A stretch of DNA of 64,000 bases. Source: Rhodococcus sp. AW25M09. Lineage in GTDB: Bacteria > Actinomycetota > Actinomycetes > Mycobacteriales > Mycobacteriaceae. Positions within the stretch are counted from its first letter, which is position 1, and each line of letters opens with the position of its first letter. The notes under the pieces are model-generated. The model ran no database searches, was not told the DNA's origin, and saw nothing but the letters and a program-made list of their open reading frames with translations. This document shows, in pieces, positions 43,038 through 53,557 of the stretch. The position numbers were made by a program, and so were the translations under genes. Location: contig NZ_CAPS01000069.1 of assembly GCF_000333955.1 (NCBI RefSeq), positions 1 to 64,000 of the forward strand, written 5' to 3'.

Positions 43038-43787
43038 ATGTTGGACAAAGTCGTGGCGAGCGCCACCGAAGCCGTAGCGGACGTCCCGGACGGATCCTCG
43101 ATCGCCGTCGGGGGATTCGGTTTGGTCGGAGTGCCGGAGATCCTGATCGACGCGGTGCTCGCGCAAGGAGCCACCGATCTCGAAACCATCAGCAACAACT
43201 GTGGAACCGATGGATTCGGTCTGGGAGTTCTGCTGACGCAGCACCGGATTCGCAGAACGATCAGCTCCTACGTGGGTTCGAACAAGGAATTCGCGAGGCA
43301 GTATCTCTCCGGAGAACTCGAAGTCGAACTGACTCCGCAGGGCACTCTCGCCGAGCGACTTCGAGCGGGGGGTGCCGGCATTCCTGCCTTCTTCACACCC
43401 GCGGGAGTCGGGACACAGGTTGCGGATGGGGGACTTCCGTTGCGATACGACGGCAGCGGCGGCATTGCTCTGGTCAGCCCGCCGAAGGAGACCCGCGAAT
43501 TCGACGGCGTCACCTACGTGCTCGAGCGCGGCATCGTTGCCGATTACGCGCTGGTGCACGCCTGGAAGGGCGACCGACACGGAAACCTGGTGTTCCACGC
43601 CAGCGCGAGAAACTTCAATCCGCCTGCGGCAGAGTCGGGGCGCATCACGATCGCTCAGGTCGAGCACTTGGTCGAACCCGGCGAGATCGGTCCGGACGAG
43701 GTGCACACGCCGGGCATTCACGTGCAGCGGGTGGTCCACGTCGGCCCGGTCGAGGTCGGCATCGAGCAGAGGACGGTACGAGCATGA
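43038..43787 (+). CDS. pcaI: 3-oxoadipate CoA-transferase alpha subunit
   Basis: The 249-residue subunit of a succinyl-CoA:3-ketoacid CoA-transferase has the glycine loop [14 protein letters not shown] and typical [16 protein letters not shown]. With PcaJ it activates beta-ketoadipate to its CoA ester before PcaF cleavage. The longer frame from 42948 is rejected because the leaderless promoter and operator lie inside it. It overlaps pcaJ by four bases (ATGA). Confidence 0.93.
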   Translation: MLDKVVASATEAVADVPDGSSIAVGGFGLVGVPEILIDAVLAQGATDLETISNNCGTDGFGLGVLLTQHRIRRTISSYVGSNKEFARQYLSGELEVELTPQGTLAERLRAGGAGIPAFFTPAGVGTQVADGGLPLRYDGSGGIALVSPPKETREFDGVTYVLERGIVADYALVHAWKGDRHGNLVFHASARNFNPPAAESGRITIAQVEHLVEPGEIGPDEVHTPGIHVQRVVHVGPVEVGIEQRTVRA

Positions 43788-44431
43788 GCGAGAAGATGAC
43801 CCGCGAACAGATGGCTGCTCGGGTGGCACAGGAACTCGGCGACGGACAGTACGTGAACCTCGGCATCGGTATGCCGACGCTCGTGCCCAACTACATCCCC
43901 ACCGACATTTCGGTGATCCTGCATTCGGAGAACGGAGTGCTCGGAGTCGGCCCGTATCCCACCGAGGACGAACTCGACGCCGAGATCATCAATGCGGGCA
44001 AGGAAACCATCACGGTGCTTCCCGGTGCCTCCTACTTCGACTCCGCGCAATCGTTCGGAATGATCCGTGGCGGCCAGGTCGATATCGCGGTGTTGGGCGC
44101 GATGCAGGTCAGCGCTACCGGTGATCTGGCCAACTGGATGATCCCCGGGCACATGGTCAAGGGCATGGGCGGCGCAATGGATCTCGTGCACGGAGCGCAG
44201 CGGGTGATCGTGATGATGGAGCACGTCTCGCGTAAGGGTGAGCCGAAAATTCTCCAGCAGTGCACGCTGCCACTGACCGGTAAGGGCTGTGTGCACAGGA
44301 TCGTCTCCGACATGGCCGTGATCGACGTCACCGACAACGGCCTGCGCCTCGTCGAGACCGCACCGGGTGTGTCCGTCGACGACGTCGTGAACGCGACTGC
44401 AGCCGAGCTACTGATCGACGCCATCGTCTGA
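43784..44431 (+). CDS. pcaJ: 3-oxoadipate CoA-transferase beta subunit
   Basis: The 215-residue beta subunit carries the catalytic glutamate motif [10 protein letters not shown] (LHSENGVLG), typical of the family, plus [13 protein letters not shown] near the N-terminus. Translational coupling to pcaI gives the 1:1 complex. Its last 24 bases overlap the last 24 bases of the convergent fdhD gene, with no room for a terminator. Confidence 0.93.
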   Translation: MSEKMTREQMAARVAQELGDGQYVNLGIGMPTLVPNYIPTDISVILHSENGVLGVGPYPTEDELDAEIINAGKETITVLPGASYFDSAQSFGMIRGGQVDIAVLGAMQVSATGDLANWMIPGHMVKGMGGAMDLVHGAQRVIVMMEHVSRKGEPKILQQCTLPLTGKGCVHRIVSDMAVIDVTDNGLRLVETAPGVSVDDVVNATAAELLIDAIV

Positions 44432-45253
44432 TACTTCGACGCGGTCGGTTCGCGAGTAGATGTTCATCGACCGACCGCGAAGAAAGCCGATGACCGTCAG
44501 GCCCGATTCGGCTGCGAGGTCGACTGCGAGCGAGGACGGGGCCGACACCGCCGCGAGAATCGGAATCCCCGCCATCACGGCTTTCTGGGCCAACTCGAAC
44601 GAGGCGCGGCCGCTGACCATCAGCACCGAGCCGCGAGCCGGAATCCGATCGTTGGTCACCGCCCAACCGACGACCTTGTCGACGGCGTTGTGGCGTCCGA
44701 CATCCTCGCGCAGAACCAACATCTCGCCCTCGGCCGTGAACAGAGCGGCGGCGTGCAGGCCGCCGGTCGCATCGAACACCTTCTGCGCCGCGCGCAGCGT
44801 ATCGGGTAGCCCGAAGAGAATCTCCGACGTGACGACGACGGCGTCTGACGCGGGGGAATGCTTGGTGCGCAGTCGAATCGCGTCCAAGGATCCCTTGCCG
44901 CACACCCCGCACGACGACGTGGTGTAGAAATTCCGTTCGACGCCCGTCTCCGGGGGAGCGACGCCGTCGGCCAGCGTGACATCGAGAACGTTGTAGGTGT
45001 TCGCGCCCTCGTCGTCGACCCCGTCACAGTATCGAGCGGCAGCGATGTCGGCACCCGAGGCGATCACGCCTTCGGTGAGCAGGAAGCCGTGCGCGAGCTC
45101 GACGTCGTGGCCCGGAGTTCGCATGGTGACGGCCAATGCCTTGCCGTCTACCCGCAACTCGAGCGGCTCTTCCACCACCAGGGTGTCCGGGCGTTCGACG
45201 CGGTGTTCGCCCCGCAACCGAACCACTGGTCTGCGAGCAGTGATGCGGCCCAT
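44408..45253 (-). CDS. fdhD: Formate dehydrogenase accessory sulfurtransferase FdhD
   Basis: The 281-residue protein passes sulfur from a cysteine desulfurase to the molybdenum cofactor of formate dehydrogenases. The CxxC motif is in [14 protein letters not shown], and [16 protein letters not shown] and [12 protein letters not shown] are family signatures. No formate dehydrogenase gene is in the window. An XdhC-family gene is 38 kb away. It is tail-to-tail with pcaJ. Confidence 0.94.
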   Translation of the reverse strand: MGRITARRPVVRLRGEHRVERPDTLVVEEPLELRVDGKALAVTMRTPGHDVELAHGFLLTEGVIASGADIAAARYCDGVDDEGANTYNVLDVTLADGVAPPETGVERNFYTTSSCGVCGKGSLDAIRLRTKHSPASDAVVVTSEILFGLPDTLRAAQKVFDATGGLHAAALFTAEGEMLVLREDVGRHNAVDKVVGWAVTNDRIPARGSVLMVSGRASFELAQKAVMAGIPILAAVSAPSSLAVDLAAESGLTVIGFLRGRSMNIYSRTDRVEVSDDGVDQ

Positions 45254-45325
45254 CAGTACCGGCTGTCTACGGGACGATCTCGGTAGTTCATTCTTCGATT
45301 GTGGACCCCGGTGTGACCGGTCGGT

Positions 45326-47509
45326 CTACTCGGTAGCCATAGCCGCCGCCAACGAGACCATCCGGGGGTGGTCGACGAGATCCTCGACCAGCACACGCTT
45401 GCCGTCCGCGTCCGCCAACGGGACCTTCCAGTTCTGGTACTGGGTCTCGTCGGTACCCGGCTGGTTCTGGATGCGGTGTTCGCCGACTGCGTCGACGAGA
45501 GCCACACCGATCAGCAGTGACGGACTGCGCTGGACGAGACGGTGCAGGGCTTCGACCGTCTCACGACCGTCTGCATCGGCGGCCAGCAATCCTCGCTCGC
45601 GCGCCAGGTCGAGTACCGCCTCGCGCTGGACTGCGTCGACCTCTTTTTCGGCATCGATGTCACGTTCGAGCAGCCCGAGACGTGACCGCAGTTCGATGTG
45701 TTCGCCATCGAGGTACCCCGCCGTGGGCGGCAGATCGTGCGTGGTCACCGACGTCAGGCAGAGGCTGCGGTAGTCCTCGGGCGGAATCGGCCCCGACTTG
45801 TCGGCCTCGAACCACAGGATCGAAGTACCGAAGATGCCCCGTTCGGTGAGGTACGCCTGGACCATCGGCTCGAAGACACCGAGATCCTCTCCGACCACCA
45901 CCGCACCCGCACGCTCGGCTTCGAGGGCCAGGATGCCGATCAGTGCCTCGTGGTCGTACTCGACATACGTTCCGCTACCGGCGTTTTCGGCCTGCTGCGG
46001 AATCCACCACAGACGGAACAGGCCCAGGATGTGGTCGACTCGGATACCGCCGGCATGGCGAAGGATCGTGCGCAGCATGTCGCGGTACGGGATGTATGCC
46101 ATCTCCCGGAGGCGATCGGGATCCCAGGGTGGCTGATTCCAGTTCTGGCCCTGTTGATTGAAATTGTCCGGCGGGGCACCCACCGTGACCCCCGAGGTCA
46201 GCACGTCACCGAGCGCCCAGGCGTCGGCTCCGCCCCGGGCCACACCCACAGCGAGATCGTGCATGATGCCGATGTCCATCCCCGCATCGAGCGCAGCGCG
46301 TTGCGCGGTGGCCAGCTGCTCGTCGCAGATCCACTGCAGCCACATGTGGAAATCGATGCGCTCGGCCAGCTTGGTGCGTTGTTCGAGGACGAAGTCGGTT
46401 CTCGGATGCGCCGCTCGATCGGTCCACGCCGCATCGTGCGGACCGAACTTCTCCGCCAGGGCGCTCCAGACGGCGAAATCGCGCAGGCCGGACCCCTCGC
46501 GCTCGATGAACGCGCGGTACGACGATTCACGGGCCGGGCTACGTTCTACCTTGTGAACGCGTTCGAGAGCACGAAGTTTCGCCTCGAACGTCCGGTCGCG
46601 ATCGAGTTTCTTGGTTCGCTTGTTCGCCTTCTCGAACCGGTTCGCCGCGCGGAGGACCTTGTCGAACTGTTTCTGCGAGAGCAGCGCGGTCTCACGGATG
46701 TTCTCCACTCGGATGTAGAGCGAATTGAAGAATCGGCGAGTGGTCGGCAGGTACGGCGACGCCTCCACCGGGGTGGTGGGTCGGTCGGCGTGCAGTGGAT
46801 TGACCAGTAGGTAGTCGAATCCGTGCTTTCGACCGGCGATGTCGGCCATGTCCTCGAGGTCACCGAGATCGCCGATGCCCCACGATCGCTTCGACCGCAC
46901 CGAGTACAGCTGCGTGAGCAGTCCGGTTCGCTGTCGATCTGCCAGTTCTGCATTGGGCGTCAACGACTTCGGCGTGACCACCACGGTTGCGTCCGACGTA
47001 CGGATCGTGTCGTCCTCGCTGATCGTCGTCGCGGTCAGACTGTGCCACCCGAGCGGGGCGTCCGCGGGAACGACGAACGTGGCGCGGCCGATCAGGTGGC
47101 CGTCGACCTCACGCGGATCGAACCAGACGTCGGCTTGGGTCACGTCGATGGGCTCGCCGTCCTCGGAGACCATCGACACCTCCACTGGATTGCCGTGCGG
47201 CACATGCACCCACACCAGCGCCTCGGTACCCTGCGTGGCGACCACCACCGGGGGGAGGAGACGCCGCCACGGGGCGTCGTCGATATCGGCCAGCGCTCGC
47301 TCGACGTCCTCGGACGACTCGGTTGCGTAGCCCCGCGCGGCGAGCACCTGCTGCAATGTGTCGTCGCTCACCTCGTGTTCGGAGTCGTCCCAACCTCGAT
47401 ACGAGGTCGAAGTACCGAGTCGCCGGGCGAGCGAGCGAAGTGCGTGCGAGTAGTCCGCATCCGAGTGATCCACAGCGTCGATCGTGCCAGTTCGCCGCCC
47501 CCGCGTCAT
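45326..47509 (-). CDS. malQ: 4-alpha-glucanotransferase (amylomaltase, GH77)
   Basis: The 727-residue enzyme transfers maltodextrin chains. The GH77 core starts near residue 180: QLYSVRSKRSWGIGDLGDLEDM, and includes GIRVDHILGLFRLWWIP (nucleophile Asp), VVGEDLGVFEP (acid/base Glu) and TVTTHDLPPTAGYL-like VTTHDLPPTAGYLDG (third Asp). The N-terminal extension of about 150 residues is the beta-sandwich seen in actinobacterial MalQ. The start may be ATG 47509 or GTG 47473 (VDHSDADYSHALRSLA); neither has a clear ribosome site. It is divergent from the anti-sigma factor gene. Confidence 0.94.
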   Translation of the reverse strand: MTRGRRTGTIDAVDHSDADYSHALRSLARRLGTSTSYRGWDDSEHEVSDDTLQQVLAARGYATESSEDVERALADIDDAPWRRLLPPVVVATQGTEALVWVHVPHGNPVEVSMVSEDGEPIDVTQADVWFDPREVDGHLIGRATFVVPADAPLGWHSLTATTISEDDTIRTSDATVVVTPKSLTPNAELADRQRTGLLTQLYSVRSKRSWGIGDLGDLEDMADIAGRKHGFDYLLVNPLHADRPTTPVEASPYLPTTRRFFNSLYIRVENIRETALLSQKQFDKVLRAANRFEKANKRTKKLDRDRTFEAKLRALERVHKVERSPARESSYRAFIEREGSGLRDFAVWSALAEKFGPHDAAWTDRAAHPRTDFVLEQRTKLAERIDFHMWLQWICDEQLATAQRAALDAGMDIGIMHDLAVGVARGGADAWALGDVLTSGVTVGAPPDNFNQQGQNWNQPPWDPDRLREMAYIPYRDMLRTILRHAGGIRVDHILGLFRLWWIPQQAENAGSGTYVEYDHEALIGILALEAERAGAVVVGEDLGVFEPMVQAYLTERGIFGTSILWFEADKSGPIPPEDYRSLCLTSVTTHDLPPTAGYLDGEHIELRSRLGLLERDIDAEKEVDAVQREAVLDLARERGLLAADADGRETVEALHRLVQRSPSLLIGVALVDAVGEHRIQNQPGTDETQYQNWKVPLADADGKRVLVEDLVDHPRMVSLAAAMATE

Positions 47510-47643
47510 CCGGGCGTGCGGACGTTCATCGACCGTTCCTCTTTCTGGCTCCGCTCCCGAGCTGCCAGGATTGAAACGTGACTCGCTGGGTAGTCTGGGT
47601 CGGCAAACGGTAAACCACTGCGTGGCGACGATGGGAAGTGCGG

Positions 47644-48075
47644 ATGGCTGGGGTCAGCAAGATCGAAGAACTGGAGCGAGGTTCCGGTGCCCCGGTCGAG
47701 CTGAGGGTGCGCGCCGAGGCCGACCAACTACCTGTGGTTCGTGCCGTTGCGGAAACTCTCGTCGTCCTCAGTGACTTCACACTCGACGACATCGCCGATG
47801 TGAAGCTGGTCGTCGACGAAGTGTGTTCGCAATTGATCAAGGGTTCGGTTGCCGACGCCGAGCTGTCGTGCACGTTCGCAGTGGGCGAGTCCGGAATCCG
47901 CATAGTCGTCACGTCCGTGATGTCTGCCGAGTCCGTGCCCAAGAAGGACAGCTTCGGCTGGCACGTGTTGCAAACGCTGACCGACACCATAGAGTTGCGC
48001 GCCGAGGACGCCGTCGAAGGCGATGCCGGTCGCACCGTCGCGATCGACGTGATCAAGCGGAGGAGCAAGGTCTAG
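47644..48075 (+). CDS. UsfX/RsbW-type anti-sigma factor
   Basis: The 143-residue protein has a GHKL ATPase fold typical of anti-sigma factors (AVAETLVVLSDFTLDDIADVKLVVDEVCSQLIKGS), ending before sigF. The usual N-box asparagine (DExxxN) is replaced: here the box reads DEVCSQLI. Mycobacterial UsfX also lacks kinase-type residues. It probably binds the adjacent sigma factor and is itself bound by an anti-anti-sigma factor not in this window. ATG 47644 with GGGAA upstream is preferred to GTG 47638. Its stop shares one base with the sigma factor GTG. Confidence 0.85.
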   Translation: MAGVSKIEELERGSGAPVELRVRAEADQLPVVRAVAETLVVLSDFTLDDIADVKLVVDEVCSQLIKGSVADAELSCTFAVGESGIRIVVTSVMSAESVPKKDSFGWHVLQTLTDTIELRAEDAVEGDAGRTVAIDVIKRRSKV

Positions 48076-48857
48076 TGCCGGTGCACGAACGAAGCACACG
48101 GCGAGAGTCCGACGATTACAGCGACGTCGTCGCGATGATTCAGCAGATGCAGGCGCTCGACGAGAATTCAGCGCAGCGTCGAGTATTGCGCGATCGCATC
48201 ATCACCCGTTGCCTTCCGCTCGCCGAACACATCGCACGCCGCTTCGGAGGCCGCGGTGAAGCTCACGAGGACCTGCTGCAGGTGTCTCGCCTGGGTTTGG
48301 TCAACGCTGTGGATCGATTCGACATCGAGCGCGGATCGGACTTCGTCTCGTTCGCGGTGCCCACGATCATGGGCGAAGCGCGCCGATACTTCCGCGACGC
48401 GGGATGGTCTGTTCGGGTGCCGCGGCGCATGAAGGAACTGAACTCGATGATCTCTCAGGCGGTGGGATCGTTGTCGCAGAAGTTGGGTCGCGCTCCGACC
48501 GCCACCGAGATCGCCGCAGAACTCGGAATCGACGTCAAGGAGGCGTCTCAGGCCTTGCTTGCGCGTAGCGCGTATCAGACCGTCTCGGTCGATTCGGTGG
48601 TGAGCGAGGATCGGCTTCCACTGATGGACACCCTGGGTGCCGACGATCCCGAACTGGAGAAGATGGAAAGCTATCTCGCCGTGCGCCCCGCACTCGAGAA
48701 GCTGCCCGAGCGTGAGCGTCGAATAGTGGTTCTTCGATTCTTCGGGTCGATGACTCAGACTCAGATCGCCGAGAAGGTCGGAATCTCGCAGATGCACGTC
48801 TCTCGAATCCTGGCTCGTACCCTCGCCCAACTGCGCGAGGACCTCGGCGAGGACTGA
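48075..48857 (+). CDS. sigF: SigB/SigF-family alternative sigma factor
   Basis: The 260-residue sigma-70 group 3 factor starts at GTG 48075 within the stop of the anti-sigma gene, with AGGAGCAAGG upstream. Region 2 includes EDLLQVSRLGLVNAVDRFD and FVSFAVPTIMGEARRYFRD; region 3 is at LNSMISQAVGSLSQKLGR; region 4 carries the helix-turn-helix TQTQIAEKVGISQMHVSRIL. It should direct a stress or stationary-phase regulon under the anti-sigma partner. The symbol is by analogy with mycobacterial usfX-sigF. Confidence 0.88.
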   Translation: MPVHERSTRRESDDYSDVVAMIQQMQALDENSAQRRVLRDRIITRCLPLAEHIARRFGGRGEAHEDLLQVSRLGLVNAVDRFDIERGSDFVSFAVPTIMGEARRYFRDAGWSVRVPRRMKELNSMISQAVGSLSQKLGRAPTATEIAAELGIDVKEASQALLARSAYQTVSVDSVVSEDRLPLMDTLGADDPELEKMESYLAVRPALEKLPERERRIVVLRFFGSMTQTQIAEKVGISQMHVSRILARTLAQLREDLGED

Positions 48858-48868
48858 ACTCGTGAAGC

Positions 48869-48874
48869 TAGGCT
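48869..48874 (+). promoter_or_regulatory. -10 box of a probable leaderless promoter
   Basis: TAGGCT ends six bases before ATG 48881 and 12 bases after the sigF stop. No ribosome site is visible. Confidence 0.48.
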
Positions 48875-48880
48875 CGGACG

Positions 48881-50872
48881 ATGAGCATCTACCACGACGT
48901 CGACGAGTACATCGGAGCCCGGCGGGTGACGGATCTGGCCGTAGCCCGCGATTTTTCTCGCGCGGTGACAGTCGTTGCTGCACTCGATGATTCGCGTACC
49001 GAGTACCGGACGTCGTTGTGGGAGATCGATATCGACGGCAGGTCGCCTGCCCGACGCCTGACCCACGGCGAGTCGGGCGAGAGTGCACCGGTGTTCACAG
49101 CCGCCGGTGATCTGGTGTTTTCGCGTCGGTCCGACAAGGACGAGCCGGCGCGGCTGTGGGTCCTACCCGCGGCCGGTGGTGAGGCGCGAGTGCTCGAGAC
49201 TCGATCCGGTGGTCTGAGTGGGATCCGCACCACACCCGTTGGAGAGGGGATGGTCGGATTCTCCCCGGTCTTCGGCTCCTCGAGCACCGGCGAGGACGAC
49301 GACGCTCTGCGCACCGAACGCAAAGCGAACAAAGTGGATGCGATTCTGCACACAGGTGTTCCGGTGCGCTTCTGGGATCACGATCTCGGGCCCGCGACCC
49401 CACACCTGTTCGCGGGATCGACAGGGGATCCGACCGGGCTGCGTGATCTCACCGGTGATGCGGCCGGAGCTCTGCACGAGGCGACGTTCGATGTCAGCAG
49501 CGACGGTTCGTTCGTCGTATCGACCTGGGTGGTGCCGGGTGCCTTGGCGACCAATCGAACCGTGCTGGTGCGCATCGACACCGCAACGGGGGAGCGCACC
49601 ACGATCGTCGACGATGTCGACGCCGACCTGGTTGCGCCGGCGATCTCGCCCGATGGCGCATATGTGGCGTTCGTGCGCGAGTCGATCTCGACGCCCGAGG
49701 ATGCGCCGCGAATGACGTTGCACAGGTACGACTTCGAGGGTTCCTCGGTCTCCGATCTCGCGGCCGGTTGGGATCGATGGCCGATGGATCCGGTGTGGCT
49801 ACCGGACGGATCGGGAGTGCTGGTCACTGCGGACGACGACGGCCGCTCGCCGATTTTCGTCGTCCGCGGCGGCGCGGAGCCGCGCCGGCTGACCAACACC
49901 GGCGATGCGTACACCCGCGTACATGTCTCCTCGGACGGCACCAGAGTGCTGGCGCTCGCCGCGTCGTATCTGGCCGCCCCGCATCCGGTGTCGATCGATT
50001 TGTCCGACGGGACCGTCACCCGACTCGATACCGCGATCGACCACGGCCCGCTACCCGGATTTCTCACCGAGGTCGACACGATCGTCGCCGACGGTGCCCG
50101 AGTCCGCGGTTGGCTCGCACTGCCCGACGGGGCGTCCGAACTCGCGCCCGCTCCGCTGCTGCTGTGGGTGCACGGTGGTCCGCTCAGTTCGTGGAACACG
50201 TGGTCGTGGCGATGGAATCCGTGGCTGATGGTCGCTCGGGGGTACGCGGTGCTGTTGCCGGACCCGGCGCTGTCCACCGGGTACGGCCAGGATTTCGTTC
50301 AGCGTGGTTGGGGAGCGTGGGGCAAGACGCCCTTCACCGATCTGATGGCGTTGACCGACGTCGCTGCCGAGCGGCCCGATATCGACGCCACCCGCACCGC
50401 CGCGATGGGTGGATCCTTCGGCGGGTACATGGCGAACTGGATCGCCGGACACACCGATCGATTCGACGCCATCGTCACCCATGCGAGCTTGTGGGCGCTC
50501 GATCAGTTCGGCCCTACGACCGATGCGCCATGGTACTGGGCGCGGGAGATGTCCCCGGAAATGGCAGTGGAGAACTCCCCGCATCTGTTCGTGGCGGACA
50601 TCGCGACGCCGATGCTGGTGATCCACGGCGACAAGGACTATCGCGTACCGATCGGCGAGGGTCTGCGGCTGTGGTACGAACTGCTCAGCGAGTCGGGTCT
50701 GCCTGCCGACGACGACGGCAACACCGACCATCGCTTTCTCTATTTTCCGGGCGAGAACCACTGGATCCTGAGCCCCCAGCACGCGAAGGTCTGGTACGAG
50801 GTCGTGCTGGCATTCCTGGCGCAGCACGTGCTGGGCGAGAGCGCGTCGATGCCACGAATCCTCGGCCACTAG
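48881..50872 (+). CDS. S9-family serine peptidase (acylaminoacyl-peptidase/prolyl oligopeptidase type)
   Basis: The 663-residue peptidase has a beta-propeller N-terminal domain (about residues 20-390) and an alpha/beta-hydrolase domain with the nucleophile motif GGSFGGYMANWIAG (about residue 507), upstream LLLWVHGGPLSSWNTWSWRW, and the catalytic Asp and His in VIHGDKDYRVP and FPGENHW. No signal peptide, so it is cytosolic. It degrades short peptides. Its stop codon overlaps the -10 box of the valS promoter. Confidence 0.92.
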   Translation: MSIYHDVDEYIGARRVTDLAVARDFSRAVTVVAALDDSRTEYRTSLWEIDIDGRSPARRLTHGESGESAPVFTAAGDLVFSRRSDKDEPARLWVLPAAGGEARVLETRSGGLSGIRTTPVGEGMVGFSPVFGSSSTGEDDDALRTERKANKVDAILHTGVPVRFWDHDLGPATPHLFAGSTGDPTGLRDLTGDAAGALHEATFDVSSDGSFVVSTWVVPGALATNRTVLVRIDTATGERTTIVDDVDADLVAPAISPDGAYVAFVRESISTPEDAPRMTLHRYDFEGSSVSDLAAGWDRWPMDPVWLPDGSGVLVTADDDGRSPIFVVRGGAEPRRLTNTGDAYTRVHVSSDGTRVLALAASYLAAPHPVSIDLSDGTVTRLDTAIDHGPLPGFLTEVDTIVADGARVRGWLALPDGASELAPAPLLLWVHGGPLSSWNTWSWRWNPWLMVARGYAVLLPDPALSTGYGQDFVQRGWGAWGKTPFTDLMALTDVAAERPDIDATRTAAMGGSFGGYMANWIAGHTDRFDAIVTHASLWALDQFGPTTDAPWYWAREMSPEMAVENSPHLFVADIATPMLVIHGDKDYRVPIGEGLRLWYELLSESGLPADDDGNTDHRFLYFPGENHWILSPQHAKVWYEVVLAFLAQHVLGESASMPRILGH

Positions 50873-50875
50873 AAT
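50870..50875 (+). promoter_or_regulatory. -10 box of a probable leaderless valS promoter
   Basis: TAGAAT shares its first three bases with the TAG stop of the peptidase gene and ends six bases before GTG 50882, which has no ribosome site. Confidence 0.52.
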
Positions 50876-50881
50876 CGCCGG

Positions 50882-53557
50882 GTGACCAGTTCAGCGCCAG
50901 AGCCCTCAGCGAACCCTGCCGATTCGATCGACCTGCCCAAGAGCTGGGATCCCAGTGCGGTCGAGGCGGAGCTGTATCGGTCCTGGGTCGACGCCGGGTA
51001 CTTCGAAGCCGACGCCACCAGTGGCAAGCCGCCGTACTCCATCGTGCTGCCTCCACCGAACGTCACCGGCAGCCTGCACATGGGGCACGCACTCGACCAC
51101 ACCTTGATGGATGCGTTGAGCCGTCGTAAGCGCATGCTCGGGTACGAGGTGCTGTGGCTGCCGGGCATGGACCACGCGGGTATCGCCACTCAGACCGTGG
51201 TGGAGAAGCAGCTCGCCGCCGACGGAAAGACCAAGGAAGAGTTCGGCCGCGAGGCGTTCATCGACAAGGTCTGGGACTGGAAGCGCGAATCGGGCGGAAC
51301 CATCGGTGGCCAGATGCGACGCATCGGCGACGGTGTCGACTGGAGCCGAGAGCGTTTCACCATGGACGACGGGCTGTCCGAGGCCGTGCAGACGATGTTC
51401 AAGCGGATGTTCGACGACGGTTTGATCTACCGCGCCGAGCGGCTCGTCAACTGGTCGCCCGTGCTGCAGACCGCCATCTCCGACATCGAGGTCAAGTTCG
51501 AGGACGTCGAGGGCGAGCTCGTCTCGCTGCGATACGGGTCGCTCGACGATGCCGAGCCACACGTCATCGTTGCAACGACCCGAGTGGAAACGATGCTCGG
51601 AGACACCGCGGTCGCGGTGCACCCCGATGACGAGCGGTACAAGGCCCTGGTCGGCACCACTCTCGAGCATCCGTTCACCGGACGGCAGATCCCGATCATC
51701 GCCGACGACTACGTCGACCCCGAGTTCGGTACCGGCGCAGTGAAGATCACCCCGGCTCACGATCCCAACGACTTCGAGATGGGTGTGCGGCACTCGCTGC
51801 CGATGCCCTCGATCATGGACAAAGCCGGCCGAATCACCGATACCGGAACACGATTCGACGGCATGGACCGCTTCGAGGCGCGAGTCAAGGTTCGTGAAGC
51901 TCTGGCCGAGCAGGGCCGCGTCGTCGCCGAGAAACGCCCGTACCTGCACAGCGTCGGACACTCCGAGCGCAGCGGCGAGCCGATCGAGCCGCGCCTGTCG
52001 CTGCAGTGGTGGGTCAAGGTCGACACCCTCGCGCAGGCCGCCGGTGACGCAGTGCGTAACGGCGATACCGTCATTCACCCGAAGAGTCAGGAACCGCGCT
52101 GGTTCGCGTGGGTGGACAACATGCACGACTGGTGCATCTCGCGCCAGCTGTGGTGGGGCCACCGAATCCCGATCTGGTACGGACCCGATGGCGAAACCGT
52201 CTGCCTCGGACCGGGGGAGAGCGCACCCGAGGGCTGGACGCAGGATCCCGACGTTCTCGACACCTGGTTCTCGTCCGGCCTGTGGCCGTTCTCGACTATG
52301 GGATGGCCCGAGGCCACTGCCGATCTCGAGAAGTTCTATCCCACCGGCGTTCTCGTCACCGGTTACGACATCCTGTTCTTCTGGGTCGCCCGGATGATGA
52401 TGTTCGGTACCTACGTCGGAGCCGACGACGCGATCACCGCGGGTAAGCAGGGGCCGCAGGTTCCGTTCCGAGATGTGTTCCTGCACGGGCTGATCCGTGA
52501 TCAGTTCGGTAAGAAGATGTCCAAGTCTCGAGGCAACGGAATCGATCCGCTCGACTGGGTCGACCGGTTCGGGGCGGATGCGCTGCGCTTCACGCTCGCT
52601 CGCGGTGCCAATCCCGGTGCCGACATGTCCGTCGGAGAGGACCACGCGCAGTCCTCGCGCAACTTTGCCAACAAGTTGTTCAACGCGACCAAGTTCGCCC
52701 TCATGAACGGTGCCGCACCGGCGGAACTGCCCGCGCGAGGCGAGCTGACCGATGCCGACCGGTGGATCCTGGATCGGCTGGAACAGGTTCGGGCCGAGGT
52801 GGATTCGGCCTTCGATCGCTACGAGTTCAGCAAGGCCTGCGAGGCGCTGTACCACTTCGCCTGGGACGAGGTGTGTGACTGGTACCTCGAGATCGCCAAG
52901 GTGCAGTTTGCCGACGAGTCCATCGCCGCAGCTACGCGCGGAGTACTCGGCAATGTGCTCGATGCCCTGCTGCGCCTCCTGCATCCGGTCATCCCGTTCG
53001 TGACCGAAACGCTGTGGAAAGTACTCACCGGCGGTGAATCCCTGGTCATCGCGGAGTGGCCGACCGCCGCCTCGGAGCCTCTGGATCACGTTGCTGCGCA
53101 ACGGATCGAGGACATGAAGCGACTCATCACCGAAGTCCGGCGGTTCCGCAGCGACCAGGGGCTCAAGCCCTCGCAGAAGGTCGCGGCCCGCATCGTCGGA
53201 GTGTCCGAAGCCGATCTCGACAGGCAGATTTCGGCCGTCACCTCGCTCGCTCGGCTCACCGAGCCCGGCGACGACTTCGACGCGACGGCATCGGTGGAGG
53301 TGCGGCTGAGCAAGGCCACCGTCGTCGTGGAGCTCGATACTTCGGGCACCGTCGACCTGGTTGCCGAACGAGCGCGACTGGTCAAGGATCTTGCGGCAGC
53401 GGAGAAGGAACTGGCGCAGACCTCCGGCAAGCTCGGCAACGAGGCGTTCCTGGCGAAGGCCCCGGATGCGGTGGTGGACAAGATCAGAACACGCCAGACG
53501 ATCGCAGGAGAAGAGATCGCACGCATCTCCTCGCGGCTCGAATCGATGGGAACCTAA
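50882..53557 (+). CDS. valS: Valyl-tRNA synthetase
   Basis: The 891-residue class I synthetase has the HIGH motif as HMGH in [14 protein letters not shown] and KMSKS as [16 protein letters not shown], an editing domain between (residues about 200-340), and a C-terminal coiled coil ([20 protein letters not shown]). It charges tRNA-Val and hydrolyses Thr-tRNA. folC begins at the next base after its stop, and together with the DUF4233 gene they form one operon, as in mycobacteria. Confidence 0.96.
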   Translation: MTSSAPEPSANPADSIDLPKSWDPSAVEAELYRSWVDAGYFEADATSGKPPYSIVLPPPNVTGSLHMGHALDHTLMDALSRRKRMLGYEVLWLPGMDHAGIATQTVVEKQLAADGKTKEEFGREAFIDKVWDWKRESGGTIGGQMRRIGDGVDWSRERFTMDDGLSEAVQTMFKRMFDDGLIYRAERLVNWSPVLQTAISDIEVKFEDVEGELVSLRYGSLDDAEPHVIVATTRVETMLGDTAVAVHPDDERYKALVGTTLEHPFTGRQIPIIADDYVDPEFGTGAVKITPAHDPNDFEMGVRHSLPMPSIMDKAGRITDTGTRFDGMDRFEARVKVREALAEQGRVVAEKRPYLHSVGHSERSGEPIEPRLSLQWWVKVDTLAQAAGDAVRNGDTVIHPKSQEPRWFAWVDNMHDWCISRQLWWGHRIPIWYGPDGETVCLGPGESAPEGWTQDPDVLDTWFSSGLWPFSTMGWPEATADLEKFYPTGVLVTGYDILFFWVARMMMFGTYVGADDAITAGKQGPQVPFRDVFLHGLIRDQFGKKMSKSRGNGIDPLDWVDRFGADALRFTLARGANPGADMSVGEDHAQSSRNFANKLFNATKFALMNGAAPAELPARGELTDADRWILDRLEQVRAEVDSAFDRYEFSKACEALYHFAWDEVCDWYLEIAKVQFADESIAAATRGVLGNVLDALLRLLHPVIPFVTETLWKVLTGGESLVIAEWPTAASEPLDHVAAQRIEDMKRLITEVRRFRSDQGLKPSQKVAARIVGVSEADLDRQISAVTSLARLTEPGDDFDATASVEVRLSKATVVVELDTSGTVDLVAERARLVKDLAAAEKELAQTSGKLGNEAFLAKAPDAVVDKIRTRQTIAGEEIARISSRLESMGT

